64,000 nucleotides of DNA, taken from Scilla litardierei (lineage: Eukaryota > Streptophyta > Magnoliopsida > Asparagales > Asparagaceae). The position numbers and the translations under genes were made by a program. The notes beneath the pieces were generated by a model that saw nothing but the letters and a program-made list of their open reading frames with translations, searched no databases and had not been told where the DNA came from. The stretch covers positions 42,393,375-42,457,374 of the forward strand of contig CM061142.1 in assembly GCA_030789695.1 (NCBI GenBank), read 5' to 3'. Positions 53,390 to 64,000 of this stretch are shown here, in pieces; positions within the stretch are counted from its first letter, which is position 1; each line of letters begins with the position of its first letter.

Positions 53390-55066
53390 CGAGTCAACAC
53401 CTACGTCAATACACATACAACGATGGCTCGTTCTACAACCTCTTTCTCTATTTTTAAGATGGATTATGATATTTGACTGAGCTAACATATCATTGACAAA
53501 TACGTCTGTATTTGATCGGCCTCTCTTCCACTTTATATTTACTAAAGTGAGCAGGCCTACAGCTCGCATAATGGACTTCCACAGGTTGATCTAAATATTA
53601 AGAACTCTCAATGAATCCGCTGCCGCCCAATCGATGATGGCCTTCGGTGGGGTCCGGGCGATCAACACCCACCGAGTCCTTTACGATGCGGAGGCTCCGA
53701 CCCAGCAAAGCCCTCGTCGAAGCTCGCCAAAAAGGCTGCCTTGTGGTTCCGACCCATCTTCTAATCTCCAAGCTCCGAGCTCTGATGGATTTGTGCATTC
53801 GGTGATCACCTACGACACAGATCTGAGCTCAGATCCGATGTTCGGCCCAACGATGACAAGGGGACGCCTCCAGAGTACGACCCCTCAGCGACATCGATCT
53901 CCCTCTGATCGAGGACAGAGCGGATGGATCCGTCCGGATGACGCTGAGGTGGGTTCATGGTAGTCAGATCCACGGCCTCGAAGGTCAGACGCCATCGTCC
54001 GACCTTCGAAGGTCGGACGATACCCAGCTCATCGATCAACAGGGCAAGTCAAAGGGCTTCTGCGACGTTTGATCTTCTTCGAATCTCCGACCACCCCGCA
54101 GAGATCGAGGCCTGACGGAGCAATGGGTCGATGCCCGGAGCTGGGTCGAACGGCGAGAGTCGAGCGTCAGTCCTTCCTCAGGGAGATGAAGGGGGGTCGA
54201 TCGTACTCCGATCAATGCCAGCCTTGCCGAAGCTCGAATCACCGGAGACCGTCATCTCTGACCACCTCACCGTCGATTTGTAGGGAAACACGGCTCCCCA
54301 CCATCGACCCGTCGTGAGAGGCTCTGGCCCACTGAACAAACCGGGTCGAAAACCACCCTCCTGTCACCGAAGAAGGAAGCCACGACCCCCAGGTCGACTG
54401 ATCGAAGTTCCTCGACCCAGCCAAATACTGGATCTGACGAAGATCCTCCGTGCGAGGCTCCAGGCCCGTCGGACCCCCAACTGATCCTAAATGGCCCTAC
54501 CAAGGTTTGACCCGTCGATGACTCCACGACTCCCTGCGGAGTGGGGTGCAAGCAAACCACGCCTCTACTGCAAGCGTCAATCGAACCGGACCGCCGGAAG
54601 CTCCGTTCGAGTTCAATCTCTGTACCTGAGTGCAAACCCGCCTCCGAGGTGATTGAGCCCTCCACTGCGAGCTTCACCACCGACGAGAGAGGCTCGGAGA
54701 GGTGCGACGCCGCAGTTCCCAGGCTAGCGAATTCTCCTCAGTGGTCTCCGACATCGTCGAGGGAAGCACTGGAGAGTTCGACTTAATCGCTCTGGAGCAG
54801 GCCACGTCCCCCTCATCCGATCTCCTCAAAAGATCGAACGAAGACCAGCCCGGCCTAGCAAGGGGTCGTTCGATCTTGTCCTACCTCATCAGAAGAAGGA
54901 ACCGGGCTCACCATGGTACGAGCAGCCTAGCCGTGCCTCATCAAGCCAATTGGGGCATCGCCATGGTTCGACCAAGCTTGGGGATGCAAAAGATCTGAAT
55001 TCACCGATCAGGGCCCAAGTTACATCTGGCACCCGTTCGATCCAGCATCGGCCGAGCTCGCAGCCA
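53390..55066 (+). other. Interior of the Tat-type element
   Basis: An ATG at 53421 follows the PBS but its frame closes quickly, and the longest stretch (53634-53963) has no recognisable domain. There is no RT, integrase or protease. It ends in a purine stretch AGTAAAAAAAGG (55067-55078), the likely PPT before the right LTR. Confidence 0.6.
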
Positions 55067-55078
55067 GTAAAAAAAGGT

Positions 55079-56802
55079 CAAACTGTCCTCTTCCCCCTTG
55101 CTAATCAATTGTGTGCTATAACACAACTGCAAGAGCTCTCTTAACAATTATCCTCCCTTAAACTTCTTGCGAGATGGTGATAAAAAGCCACATCCTTCGG
55201 TTTCAACAAATGCCTCACAAGAAGCTTGCTACCATGGCCGCGACAAACACCGGAGAACACGGCGACCGGCATTGCAGCCTCGGCCAACCGAGGGAGAGGT
55301 GCAAGGAGTGCGTCTAGATCCAGGGACGGGCCAGGAAGATGTGGGGCTACGAGTGGCTTGGCAAGGCCGCCAAGGAGAATGAGATCTCGATCGAGTTCAG
55401 ACAAGAGACAACACCAACGATCCTCGCAAGCGTCGGCCTTGGCCCCGACTCGGCCTTCATCAATGGCCCTGCCACCATCTCTGGCCATTGTCTCGACGTC
55501 CGGCCAACACCGTGCTGCCATCGTCAAACATATGGGCTGAGCTCCCACCACTGTGCCTCCCCTGCCGATCTACCTTGGTCGTGCCGCTGAACGGGCAAGA
55601 GCTGGAGCAGGAGCAAGGATCCGGACAAAAGCTGGAGCCGCAGCTGGAGTTGGAGCCGGAGCTGGAGCGAGGATAGGATCCAGACAAAAGCTGGAGCCGG
55701 AGCTGAAGTTGGAAAGGGAACGGGAGCTGTGTCTAGACGAGGCCGACCCATCCAAGAGGAGGCCGACCACACCAGTTCAACCGACTCAGGAGGAGGCCGA
55801 CCAGACGAGTCCGGCCGCCTTGTCGAGTATCGGAGTCTCAACACCGATCCACCTTGTCGAGCTTAAAAAGTTATCCACACAGCGACGGAGCTGTTGAACC
55901 AGTCGAGCTAGCAGACCTACCTCAGTCCGAGCCCGCTGACTTGCGCCGGCTCGATGAAATTTCCGACGGATCGAGTTTTCCACCTTTCTGGGCAAAACCG
56001 AGCTTTGGAGGGGGCAAGGATGACGTGTGTGTGGGGACACCGACTACCTCTGCCTTCCAAGCTCACTCAACAGCAACAGAGCAGAAACCGAGGCGTTGAC
56101 TTAAAACCTCCGCCTTCCAAGCGGACCAATACAACCTTCCAAGCAGACCAGTACAAGCTCTCCCAAACGACACTCCGTCATCAACACTTCAAGAGGCATC
56201 TCAGGTAACAAAACCTAAGGTACTCCATCAACGACCTCGTTCCCCCAATTCATCTCCTTCCTCCCCCGCTCGCGCCGAGAGACGCCGTTACGATCTCCTC
56301 ACGAGTCGGACCGTCTCCGCCGGGCCTCCTTTCTCAGATCTCTATCTGACTTAGGCATCGGAGGGGATTTGGCCGGAACCAAGGTCCGGCCCCCTGACGA
56401 GCGTTCTCGTCTGTGCAGGTGGACAGCAGATCAACGGGCCGAGGCTACCCCTCGCCCCTCTCCGACCACTCGATCAACTGGACAGTGAGGCTTCCCCTCA
56501 CCGTCAGCCTGCCGTGGCCGAGCACGTCCTACCGAGGCCGAGCGTCCTAATCGGCTCCGAGACTCTCCCTCGTCACCCGTCGGCCGTGCATCTACCCGGG
56601 CGACTGAGGCTACCCCTCGTCCCCCTACCAGCCGAGGCCGAGCACACCCGTCCGAGGCCGAGCGTCTCAACCAGGGCCGAGGCTTCCCCTCGCCCCTTCT
56701 GCACCGATTCGAAGCCCCCGAGGGACCCAAAGCGGGCCCCTTGACCACGTTGACCGGGCTCTCCACGGTCAACGCTCTGCAGTGAGAAAACACTCTGAAA
56801 CA
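55079..56802 (+). repeat. Tat LTR, right arm
   Basis: Runs from the PPT-like tract to CACTCTGAAACA; partner of the inverted left arm. Start position approximate. Confidence 0.7.
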
Positions 56803-56807
56803 GTCAC

Positions 56808-58213
56808 TATGTATTGGTACAACACCTGAGTCACTTGCATCAATTAACCTGTCTAAGAATTTCCTAAGCCAAACAGCATCTTGGACTGCCATGCTAAATG
56901 CTACAAACTTGGCTTCCTTAGTTGAAAGTGCGATGTAGGATTGTTTCTTGCTACTCCAGGATATTACACCAGATCCGAGTAGAAAACCATATCCTGAGGT
57001 CGATCGTCGCTCATCGAGATCACCCGCCCAATCAGCATCAGTGTAGCCTTCGAGCCTCAAGGCATCTCCTTGATAGCATAAAGCATAGTTCGTAGTTCCT
57101 TTAAGATACCGCATTATCCTCTTAACCGCTTTCCAGTGTACTTGCCCTGGGTTGAATTGGTAACGACTTACCATTCCAACGGTAAAACAAATGTCCGGTC
57201 TTGTACACATCATAGCATACATAAGCCTACCAACTGCACTGGAATATGGAACTTTTTCCATAATTTCCTTTTCCTTTTTGGTTCTTTGGACACGATTTCA
57301 GACATAAATTATCGTATTTGCTTATAGGAGTATCAATGGACTTGCAGTCCTGCATATTAAATCGTTCTAGAACCTTCTTTATATAAGTCTCTTGTGAAAG
57401 AGAAAGAAGTTTCTTCGAGCGATTCCTTGAAATCTTAACTCCAAGGATATATGCGGCTTCTCCCATGTCTTTCATCTCAAAAACTGATGAAAGCCAAGCC
57501 TTGATATCCATCACAAACCCCTTGTCATTTCTGGCTATTAAAATGTCATCTACGTATAGAGACATAATAATATACTTGCTTTTAATCCTCTTGATATATA
57601 CGCAGTTATCTTCATCAAGCATGGTAAAACCATTTGATAAGACAACTTCTTGAAATCATATATACCATTGCCTCGAGGATTGTTTCAGACCATATATGGA
57701 CTTACAAAGTTTTCAAACCTTATGTTCGTTTCCTTCTTTTACGAACCCTGTTGGTTGTTCCATATAGATCTCATCGTCCAATTCTCCATTGAGAAAGGCA
57801 GTCTTTACATCCATCTGATGTAATTCGAGGTCTAAGCAAGCTACTATAGCCAGAATTAGGCGAATCGAGGTAAAACGAACAACAGGTGAGAAGGTCTCTT
57901 CGTAGTCTATCCCTTCCTGTTGCGTAAAACCTTTCGCGACAAGGCGAGCTTTATATCTGTCTATATAGCCATCAGCCTTATGCTTGATCTTGAGAACCCA
58001 TTTGTTCCCAATAGCTCTACATCCTCTGGGTAAGTCAACTAAGTCCCAGACTTGGTTAACTTTCATGGATTCCAACTCCTCCTTCATCGTTTTCATCCAT
58101 TTGTCTTTTGCAGGGCATGATATGGCCTGTTTGAAAGTAGCAGGCTCGTCATCATCTTGTAGTAAAGTCATAAAGGTTTGCGAAAATTCATCCTCAAATC
58201 TTAGAGGAGCCAA
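56808..58213 (-). pseudogene. Second copia element: reverse transcriptase and RNase H N-terminal part
   Basis: Sense order: MKVNQVWDLVDLPRGCRAIG, WVLKIKHKADGY, MDVKTAFLNG (58213-57713); frameshift; CVYIKRIKSKYIIMSLYVDDILIA and ISRNRSKKLLSLSQETYIKK (57622-57250); frameshift; MYAMMCTRPDICFTVGMVSRYQ, YTDADWAGDLDERRSTSGYG, STKEAKFVAFSMAVQDAVW (57261-56808). Cut at VPIHSD by the Tat-type insertion. The catalytic YVDD is intact. Confidence 0.88.
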
Positions 58214-59354
58214 CCTTGTATGACTACTACGTCATATTTGAGATTCATCAAGCCCTTATTGACTTGAATTTAGATCAATTCTAATATCACTCCTACTTGG
58301 AATGTTGTTAGAAATGCTCCCACTTGGATCATTATTCCCGTATGGAATAGGATTCGCGTCATTCGTATCATCCATTGGTGAAGTGTGAAACGTATTTTCG
58401 TCTTCACCAAGAATTCTCCCACTCGAATGAGGTAATCCTTCTTGATCATAAATCTCAAATAGAGATAAGTCCTGACTTATCTCGCCCTGTCTTGGAAACT
58501 CGTTTTCCAAGAAAGTGACATCCCTCGACTCAAATTCAATTAGACCTCCATTGTCTTCCTGACCAATGAAAACATAACCTTTGGAGTTTTCTGCGTATCG
58601 TATAAAGATACATTTCCTTCCCCGTGGTCCAAGTTTGCCATACTTATGGGAGGAAATATGTGCGTAGGATGCACACCCCCAAGGTTTCAAAATGTTTAAG
58701 TCAGGAGACCTTTGGTTCCACAACTCGTAAGGAGTGGAGTTAACTGATTTCGAGGGTACGCGGTTCAAGATGAAAGTGGCTGTCAATAATGCATCACCCC
58801 AAAAGGTGATTGGCAAGTTAGCTTGCGCCATCATTGAACAGACCATTTCCATTAAAGTCCTATTCCTCCTTTCTGCAACACCATTTTGTTGAGGAGTATA
58901 AGGCATAGTCACCTGATGAACTATGCCCTTTTCATCACAAAGTTCCTTAAAACTTGCGGATTGATATTCATTGCCTCTATCGGTTCGCAAGACCTTAATC
59001 TTACGATCTAATTGATTTTCCACCAAACTCATATAGTTTTTAAAGCAGGTTAATGCTTCACTTTTGTGGGATATCAAATAGATGTGACCGAATCTGGTGA
59101 AGTCATCAATAAAAGTGATGAAATAGGACTTCCCGCGTCTTTTCTTGACATTCATCGGACCACATATGTCCGAATGGATAAGCTGTAATGGAACCTCGGC
59201 CCTTGTGCCGGTTCCAAACGGCTTGCGACAAGATTTCCCTACAAGGCAATGTTCGCAGGTCGACATATCGACCTTTGAAAAATTGGATAGAAGGCCACGT
59301 TTGGCAAGTCTATCCATACGCGTTGGTCCAATGTGACCAAGCCTTGCGTGCCAA
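58214..59354 (-). pseudogene. Second copia element: integrase
   Basis: Sense order: zinc region with CEHCLVGKSC, HSDICGP, FIDDFTRFGHIYL, RTDRGNEY, PYTPQQNGVAERRNRTLMEM, FWGDALLTATFILNRVP, then the Ser/Asn-rich linker to ~58256. Catalytic D, D and E are present. A frameshift separates it from the upstream protease part. Confidence 0.88.
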
Positions 59355-60015
59355 CAAATTATATCTGACTCATAAGTCGAAGAATTTGCAACAAGGAAAT
59401 TTCATTACAAAATGAGGAGTCATACATTGTATTTAATACAATAAATCCTTTGAAAACATATCCAGAACCAATTAGAGTATTATTACAAGACAAGTCCAAT
59501 TTACAATTATGAAAAAACCAGCTATAACCAAGACCCATTAATACGACCACAGATATAATATTCCTTCGAATATCTGGAGCGAAGAGGACATCGTGTAGTA
59601 AGATAGTGCGGCCGTTGTCCAAGACGAGCTTGCAAGTCCCAACGCCTTTCACTTCAACACGTGTGTTGTTTCCTACATATATCCACTTTGTTCCTTGGGG
59701 TATCCGGTGATACTCCACGAAGGACCGTCTGTCCCTTGCTATGTGGTCGGTGGCACCTGAATCAATTATCCAAAATGGATTAGATTCTACAAGAAATATT
59801 GAACTAGAAACACATATGTAACTAGTATTGCAAGTTACCTTGTCACCTGCATCCGTACAAGAACGGGCATAGTGACCTAATTTGTTGCACTTGAAGCACT
59901 TGATCCTTTTCAAGTCTTTCTTCTTGTGCCATTTCTTGTTTCTACCCTTATGTTTGGGTTTCTTGGTAGACTCAGGTTGCTTATTACGTTCATTAGTAAA
60001 CTTCGAACGATTCTT
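59355..60015 (-). pseudogene. Second copia element: nucleocapsid and protease
   Basis: Sense order: basic stretch after the gag TGA, CCHC knuckle CFKCNKLGHYARSC, protease WIIDSGATDHIARDRR, KWIYVGNNTRVEVKGVGT, ending with a frameshift near 59359. Homologous to ~42190-42780. Confidence 0.88.
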
Positions 60016-60687
60016 TCATTTCTTTCCCCCGTGCGAGGAACTAGCAACCATATGCACTTCTGCACTTGGCTTGGCAGCCGCAAGCTGCTCTTCCTCTAAC
60101 TCGAGGTGCTTAGAAACATCGCTGAAGTTCTTGATGCTCTCATTATGAGTGAGATGCATCTTCATTTGGTCCCACCCATTTGGTAGGGAACGTATGACTG
60201 CTAGGATTTGTTGCTCATCAGTGAGCACATGACCTGCATCCTTTAACTCTGAGATAAGGTTCGCCATATGTCGCAGATGTTTCCCCATGGAATGATCTGG
60301 ACGTTTCTTGTATGAATCAAATCTTATAGTTAAAGAACGAATTTTGGACACCGAGGTGCCACCAAACTTCTCCTCAAGCTTGGACCATATGTCCATGGCT
60401 AGGTCATGCTCTCGGAAGATTCGCATTATGTCGTCTGCTATACTTGACAGCAACGTAATGCGAGCAATCTTATTCTTCCGAGACCAAGCATCAAAAGCTT
60501 CCTTGTCTCGTCTGTCTTGGGCCGTAGTGCCCAACTCTGGTTCAATCGGTATGTTCTTCAGAGTTTCAAGCACTTCTTGCTCCTCTAGAACATATTGTAT
60601 CTTGATGGACCATAGTTTGTAATTATCACCGTTGTGTTTTTCACCTCTGTTTAACTCAGCAACGATGTTCTTTGAAGCGGAAGACAT
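60016..60687 (-). pseudogene. gag: Second copia element: gag
   Basis: ATG at 60687 (MSSASKN). NGDNYKLWSIKIQYVLEEQE, FGGTSVSKIRSL, LRHMANLISELKDAG, MKMHLTHNES match the Gag at 41429. It ends at TGA 60016-60018 where the relative has an arginine codon (CGG), consistent with CGA to TGA; the frame resumes after it. Confidence 0.88.
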
Positions 60688-62231
60688 TTTAACTTTAAAA
60701 TGCTGCAAAAGACACAAAACCGAAGGTTCGATCAAAAATCATTGCATAAAAATTTCTTATACATAGATATCACTCCCACTTGGAAAAATCCCACTTGAAA
60801 TGATATTATTATATTTGATAAGTTACTTTCGAAAAATATTGAAGATGTTCTAGAATCGGAAAGGTCTCTACGATTCTAATCACCATCTAGAACAACTTTC
60901 AATATTTCCCCCTCACTTATTAAACGATAGTACTCTTATAGTACTTGCAGCGGAAAAAGCGATTTTGAAAAACGTATTTTGAAAAAGTGTTTTTCTAAAA
61001 GGATTTTGCAAACGTATTTTGCAGAATGTATGTTTCAACCTAGTACCCTTATGATACTAGCGAAATATTCGGCAATCCCTGGCCATTGCCGGGGTTAAGC
61101 TGTAGCCGTGCCAAGGCCGGATCCCCCTTGAGGAGATTTTTCTGCAAGCCATTGTCACTGGCTCCCGTATGGATCCAGACGCTCCCCTTCTGCAGGAGAA
61201 TTTACCACAGAGAACTGCCGTCAGCCCCGTATGGGCTTGCCTTGCAGGTGGCCAGGGCCGAAACCACTGGCACCGTAGGGCTTTTGGGCATGTTCATGTT
61301 CCATCGGCCAAGGCCTCTGGCCGAGGCCGGCCAATGCCGGCCAAAGGTCCCTGATTGGTTGGCCAGGGCCTCTGCCCTGGCCGGCCAAGGACCCTGGCAC
61401 CCCCGGCCAGGGCCTCTGCCCTGGCTGAGGCCGGCCAAGGGCCGACCAGGGGGGGCCTGGCCCTTCGGCCAGGGCCTCTACCCTGGCCGGTCAGGGCCGG
61501 CCAGGGCCAGGGCCTGGCCTCGGCCAAGGCCACCCCCGACACTGGCAGGGGCCAGGGCGCCTGGCCCTGGCCCCTGCTAGGGCCGGCCAGGCCGGCCCCT
61601 GGCTCTGGCCGAGGCCGGCCATGGCCATGGCCCCTTGGCCATGGCCGGCCATGGCCCATATGGCCATGGCCGGCCTCCCCCTTGCATGGGGTTGGCCGTA
61701 CACCCCCGCCGGTGGGGTGGCCGTGGTTGTTATTGGCCGTAGCCAACCCCCTCCTCATGGGGAGGGGGATGCATTGCCTCCATAGCCCATATGGCCATGG
61801 TGATCATGCACCAAAAATTCATCTTCTCCGTTGAGAATAACCACCATCGTCTTCTCCGATGAAGCACCCGTTCGTCGAGAAAATGGTTTTGCTTCAATGG
61901 CCGTGTGCCAAAAATTGAAGAGAATGCGTTTTCAAGGCCGCAAACTACACGCTCCACATGAAGAGAGTTCACATTCCCTATGAATGGAGACTCAGCATCC
62001 ATGAAGAGCACAAGTTTGGCGAGATGAACGGTAAGTTCTTCCCGTCACGGAGAGTTCCTGCCATATCCGTAATGACAGAAGACCCTAACGTGAAAAGAAC
62101 AACTATTGCGTTCTCTCCGTCACGACGTGTTCCTACCATATCCATAATGGAAGGAGACGCATTCGTGAAAGAGACAACGCCATGTTTATCGGTGAGACCG
62201 AGGCGACGGTTAGACCGAGGCGAACCCGTAT
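60688..62231 (-). other. Leader of the second copia element (GGCC run and hairpins)
   Basis: Contains the GGCC/CCAGGGCC run at 61310-61690, the tandem PBS-proximal hairpins (62046-62092 and 62121-62167) and hairpin-like AGCCC-ATACG-GGGCT near 61226. No coding frame of its own. Confidence 0.75.
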
Positions 62232-62244
62232 GGCTCTGATACCA
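62232..62244 (-). other. Primer-binding site, tRNA-iMet (second copia)
   Basis: Sense strand TGGTATCAGAGCC next to the 5' LTR. Confidence 0.92.
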
Positions 62245-62245
62245 A

Positions 62246-62773
62246 TGTTGGATCCTGTCAAAACAATGACGTTAGGATCGAATAATAACATAGACTTACG
62301 TTGGTGTATGCAGCGCCGTAGTCTCTGAACTTCACCCTCGGATTCGCCACAGCAGTCGGTACTTCGTCACGGAGGATCGAAGCAGCGTTTCACCGCCTAA
62401 ATCTCTATTTAGAAGAGGATTTTAATGGAAGGGAGAAGAAGAACATAAGTTGCCTTATGCAAACTTATGGCATGGATGGAATGGTATAAATGCCTTACCC
62501 TTGGGTCCTATTTATAGGTTTTAGGGGTAGTTATTGTAGGAAATAACTAAATATAAGCTTATTAGCCTATATTAGCACATTTACTTTTCCTCTTCTTCAT
62601 TCACTTATCAAGTGCCTTTATGCACTTATAAAGTGACTTTTTCCACTTATCGAGTGGTCCTTTTCACACGAGAAAAGGTTCCCTTCGTGCATGCTTTCGT
62701 GCACGCGACATCTGAGGTCCGTATACCCTCATACATCCCCTCATGGGTGTATTCATGTCGTCCATATCCAACA
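62246..62773 (-). repeat. Second copia element, 5' LTR
   Basis: Partner of 48516-49043; bordered inside by the tRNA-iMet PBS. Confidence 0.95.
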
Positions 62774-62778
62774 CCCTC

Positions 62779-64000
62779 CTCCACACACGTTTTGGTCGTA
62801 TCTGTCTATATCTTTCTGGGAGAGAGGGAGTACTTTTGGGGACACTTACATGGTGCTATTTTGATCTCTGCATACACCACCTGCATTGCCATCACATTTT
62901 TTTATTTCTTATTTTTCATTTCACCATGCATGCATTCTCACCAACCTCACCCATATTTTGTCTCTCAGTGTGCCACACTTTGCACATTGAGGACACTGTA
63001 CACTTTAGCTTGGGAGAATGAGTTCTCATGCACTTTTTATTTTTGTTGCATTTTATTTTCATTTTCTCACATTTCTTTGTTTTTACACTTGTTTTCACCC
63101 ACTTTTTCATTTTTTTCCATGCATCACGTTTTTCTTACTTTTTGAGTGTGCTGCATTTTACAGTAGTTTTTATTTTTTATTTATCCTTATTTATTTTATC
63201 CCTTTTTGCTAGAGATGAATTTTATGTGATGACGACGACGTGGTATTAGCTTATCTCTATATGCACATTATCTTGTCATGCCATAGTTTCTATTTCAGAT
63301 ATCATATGCTATGTCTTGCTATGCATTCGGGGCAGTAACCCGCCTTTTCATGTATGAATGTGGATGAAATTCTTTTATTAGCTGAGTCTAATAATTTTTA
63401 TTATATACTCTTCATAGAAAACACACCAAGCTTCACGCATTGATTGCTTATATCTGGAGTACTGCTTTCCTATCTTATATCACTTCTTATTGCATGAAAG
63501 TTGTACGCTTCACTTTCAGGTTGAATGAATGTATGCTAGGTTGATATAACTGGATTAGTTTACTTTCTGAGATTAAACTGAGTAGATTACATTACTCTGC
63601 TGAAATTTTTCGTGCACATTCTATAGAGTGAACCGAGTGTTACATATATTTCTTTCTCCACATATCTTGAGCATTATTTCTATACTTAGAATCATTGGTG
63701 AACCTCCATTTAGCGATTCTTATATTGGCATTTCCCCCGCTATAAAAAAATCCATGCTCCTAAACCCCAAAATCCAAAAAAAAGAAAAAAAATACATGTA
63801 TATCTTTCTATCTTTTGATTTGGGATCACAGTTGTATATATATGAAAAAAAGAAGAAAAAGAAAAAAATAAAAAAAAGAAAAGAAAAGAGAAAAGAAGTT
63901 TGTACATGATCCCACTTCATATCCTTTCTCTCTTTCTTCCCTCTTTTATTTTATATTTTTGTTCCTTGGAGCTTCAAAAATGGGGAATGTTCTTATTGCT
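62779..64000 (+). other. Athila 3' non-coding region
   Basis: Resumes after TSD CCCTC. CACATTGAGGACACTGTACA followed by CTTTAGCTTGGGAGAATGAG (62982-63022) resembles the conserved segment found downstream of the Athila env-region ORF. T-rich tracts occupy 63030-63205, a purine run (A/G) 63771-63899. No 3' LTR start is identified. Confidence 0.5.

Larger units (their letters stand above)
50276..56802. mobile_element. Tat-type non-autonomous retroelement with inverted LTR arms
   Basis: A 6527-bp unit flanked by TSD GTCAC (50271-50275, 56803-56807). Its left end is TGTTTCAGAGTG and its right end CACTCTGAAACA: both outer edges are the U5 end of the same LTR, in opposite orientation. Arms 50276-52261 and 54818-56802 are inverted repeats of ~1.98 kb (LTR plus ~0.3 kb of adjoining interior). 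The centre holds a third, shortened LTR (plus strand, ending 53369), a PBS and ~1.4 kb of interior. No gag-pol. A normal LTR element has direct LTRs, so this arrangement is aberrant. Confidence 0.8.
48516..62773 (-). mobile_element. Ty1/copia element, second family member, split by a Tat-type insertion
   Basis: 528-bp LTRs at 48516-49043 (3') and 62246-62773 (5') with ~15 differences (~2.8%); TSD CCCTC at 48511-48515 and 62774-62778. Minus strand: PBS 62244-62232 (TGGTATCAGAGCC), hairpins, GGCC run, gag, pol, PPT GAGTGGGAGA before 49043. Gag-pol is homologous to 41429-45497 but broken by several stops and frameshifts. RNase H is split at 50275/56808 by the insertion 50276-56802. Confidence 0.94.
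35570..64000 (+). mobile_element. Decayed Athila-like Gypsy element, host of two copia insertions
   Basis: Pieces in plus orientation: gag-protease 35570-37150, post-pol motif 37164-37215, palindrome array, env-region ORF 38332-38923 continuing at 47139-48441, 3' non-coding 62779-64000. The copia elements at 38924-47133 and 48516-62773 interrupt it. Neither LTR lies in the window: the left side is in or beyond the gap, the right beyond 64000. RT and integrase are missing, so it was non-autonomous or suffered a deletion. Confidence 0.7.

Noticed and set aside
51038..56208. Several 60-136 codon frames in the Tat arms.
   Set aside because: They appear in mirrored pairs on both strands, lie in LTR sequence and show no domain.
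50276..56802. DNA transposon with long terminal inverted repeats.
   Set aside because: TG...CA ends, 5-bp TSD and a Tat PBS directly after the matching LTR end favour a retroelement; no transposase seen.
63771..63899. Purine run as the Athila PPT.
   Set aside because: It is long, A-dominated and not followed by a TG LTR start in the window; a simple-sequence tract is more likely.

Overview
The window is intergenic DNA of a flowering plant, probably a eudicot, built almost entirely of nested LTR retrotransposons. The support is plant-type lineages (Tekay chromovirus, Sirevirus, Athila/Tat, other Ty1/copia), tRNA-Asp and tRNA-iMet primer-binding sites, plant-style U3 promoters with AT-rich introns, and remnants of a plant putative gypsy-type transposase-domain gene. 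I see no intact cellular gene, no tRNA or rRNA gene and no CRISPR array. A run of 500 N lies at 35070-35569.

Layout. (1) 1-~3252: 5' end of a minus-strand Athila/Tat-type Gypsy element (gag-like frame leaving the window, tRNA-Asp PBS, long LTR). (2) 3250-4370 plus 13543-13909: one minus-strand pseudogene split by a 9.2-kb non-autonomous element (LARD, 4371-13542, TSD CCGCC) whose 2.82-kb LTRs differ at only about three sites. (3) 14119-15232: probable solo LTR. (4) 15782-34398: a Tekay-type chromovirus (TSD CTTAT, LTRs 2538 bp) whose 5' LTR is split by a Sirevirus-like Ty1/copia element at 16268-24975 (TSD AGTAC). With the copia element and one TSD copy removed, the split LTR is again exactly 2538 bp. 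(5) 35570-64000: a decayed Athila-like element (gag-protease, no RT or integrase, env-region ORF, 3' noncoding part) carrying two related copia elements. These are 38924-47133 (plus strand, TSD GTATG) and 48516-62773 (minus strand, TSD CCCTC). The second is itself split in RNase H by a 6.5-kb Tat-type structure at 50276-56802 (TSD GTCAC) with inverted LTR arms.

How the parts relate. The LARD has no coding capacity, but it shares with the chromovirus its LTR end, about 120 nt of leader before gag, the region before the polypurine tract, a set of stem-loops with compensatory changes, and a 35-codon acidic micro-ORF inside the LTR. The simplest reading is that it is mobilised by chromovirus proteins. 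The chromovirus U3 has about 18 ACCGAC (DRE/CRT-core) sites in both orientations upstream of its TATA box. Insertion order read from LTR differences, youngest first: LARD (~0.1%), Sirevirus (0.6%), copia at 38924 (1.0%), chromovirus (~2%), copia at 48516 (~2.8%). All differences were counted by eye.

The most interesting points are the covarying RNA hairpins and micro-ORF shared by LARD and chromovirus, the DRE-packed LTR promoter, the inverted-LTR Tat insertion, and the covarying tandem hairpins beside the PBS of the two copia elements.
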